5,589 nucleotides of DNA from an uncultured bacterium (GTDB taxonomy: Bacteria; Desulfobacterota; Desulfobulbia; Desulfobulbales; Desulfobulbaceae): positions 1 through 5,589 of the forward strand of contig CAIMMA010000761.1 of assembly GCA_903842475.1 (NCBI GenBank), written 5' to 3'. The notes beneath the pieces were generated by a model. That model searched no databases. It was given only the letters and a program-made list of their open reading frames with translations, and was not told the origin of the DNA. Shown here piece after piece: positions 5,192 to 5,589 of the stretch. Positions within the stretch are counted from its first letter, which is position 1; every line of letters begins with the position of its first letter. A program made the position numbers and the translations under genes.

Positions 5192-5589
5192 TCAGGCCCG
5201 GGTGTCGACCATGCCGGTGGCGCCATGGATTATTTTTTCAAGCAAGGTTTTTGCCGGCTCTTTGGCGCCGACCAGAAACTGGGCCGATTCCAGATCGACT
5301 GCCGTCAACCAATGGCCGAGTTCCGTACGGAAACCGGCGAGAAATTTCGCCCGCTCGCTATCCTCCGCCAAGAATTTTAAAGTGATGCCACCCTCGCTTT
5401 GGTGCAGGTCTATCTGCAGGTTTCCCAAGCCTTCCAGTTGCAGGTGCAGTTCAAAACGCTGCGCCGTTTGTTCCGCCGCTCCGGGGTTTTCTTCCGAAGC
5501 ATTCTGGGGATGATCGGCATTGACCAGGAGATAGCCTTGATCAAGAAAGGAGAATGGCAGGGGCAGGAAAAAGAGTGATTCGCTGGCCA
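5192..5589 (-). CDS. FliK-like hook-length-control C-terminal domain protein (5' end missing)
   Basis: The frame is open to the right edge, giving 131 visible C-terminal residues. Residues about 45-100 fit the Flg_hook (FliK C-terminal) domain pattern: FELHLQLEGLGNLQIDL, then GITLKFLAEDSERAKFL, then LGHWLTAVDLE. The segment before it (about 23-43) is polar and low in complexity, as in the linkers of FliK proteins. FliK proteins measure hook length and trigger the specificity switch through the FlhB cytoplasmic domain. The next gene encodes an FlhB-C-like protein, so the pair matches known switch partners. It is not necessarily the main flagellar fliK, because no other flagellar genes are visible. 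Family level is fairly sure; the specific role is not. Confidence 0.72.
   Translation of the reverse strand, partial: ASESLFFLPLPFSFLDQGYLLVNADHPQNASEENPGAAEQTAQRFELHLQLEGLGNLQIDLHQSEGGITLKFLAEDSERAKFLAGFRTELGHWLTAVDLESAQFLVGAKEPAKTLLEKIIHGATGMVDTRA

Noticed and set aside
5167..5226. ATG start for the FlhB-like gene at 5226
   Set aside because: It would overlap the FliK-like gene by 35 bases, adds a Pro-rich leader unlike the family, and has no good ribosome site, whereas TTG at 5166 has GGAGG.
1..5589. CRISPR arrays, tRNA, rRNA, insertion sequences or attachment sites
   Set aside because: I saw no regularly spaced identical repeats with unique spacers, no tRNA-like folds and no transposase or integrase coding; the only repeats are within the large protein gene and small inverted repeats in gaps.

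Overview
The window looks like chromosome from a delta-proteobacterial lineage (Desulfobacterota or Desulfuromonadota type). This rests on an mglB-mglA pair, a FliK-like/FlhB-C-like pair, a Yej-type peptide transporter permease and GC-rich coding DNA beside AT-rich gaps. The assignment is inferred from gene content and is not proven.

Layout: (1) 1-348, plus strand: the C-terminal third of a YejE/OppC/DppC-type ABC transporter permease, cut by the left edge. (2) 349-468: a convergent gap holding a strong minus-strand intrinsic terminator (400-439). (3) 469-4491, minus strand: an apparent three-gene operon read right to left. It runs mglB (roadblock, 4093-4491), mglA (Ras-like polarity GTPase, 3408-4013, TTG start), then a 967-residue acidic, repeat-rich protein that I cannot assign to a named family (469-3372). 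(4) 4492-4857: a 366-base AT-rich gap with a candidate sigma-70 promoter for the operon, A-tracts and small candidate ORFs. (5) 4858-5589, minus strand: an FlhB cytoplasmic-domain-like protein (TTG start) preceded by the C-terminal part of a FliK-like hook-length-control domain protein, cut by the right edge.

How the genes may work together: in Myxococcus xanthus, MglA-GTP marks a cell pole and drives motility machines, and MglB is its GTPase-activating partner. Here both are followed in the same direction by a large cytoplasmic protein. It has two copies of an N-terminal helical domain (signature LSLDWE), a long acidic and probably disordered middle carrying six or seven copies of a short LD-F/FF motif, and a helical C-terminal domain. 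The simplest hypothesis is that this third protein is a multivalent effector or scaffold of the MglA/MglB switch. It is the most interesting item in the window. The FliK-like/FlhB-like pair upstream points to secretion or flagellar-export control, but a functional link to the Mgl genes is only suggested by proximity and shared strand.
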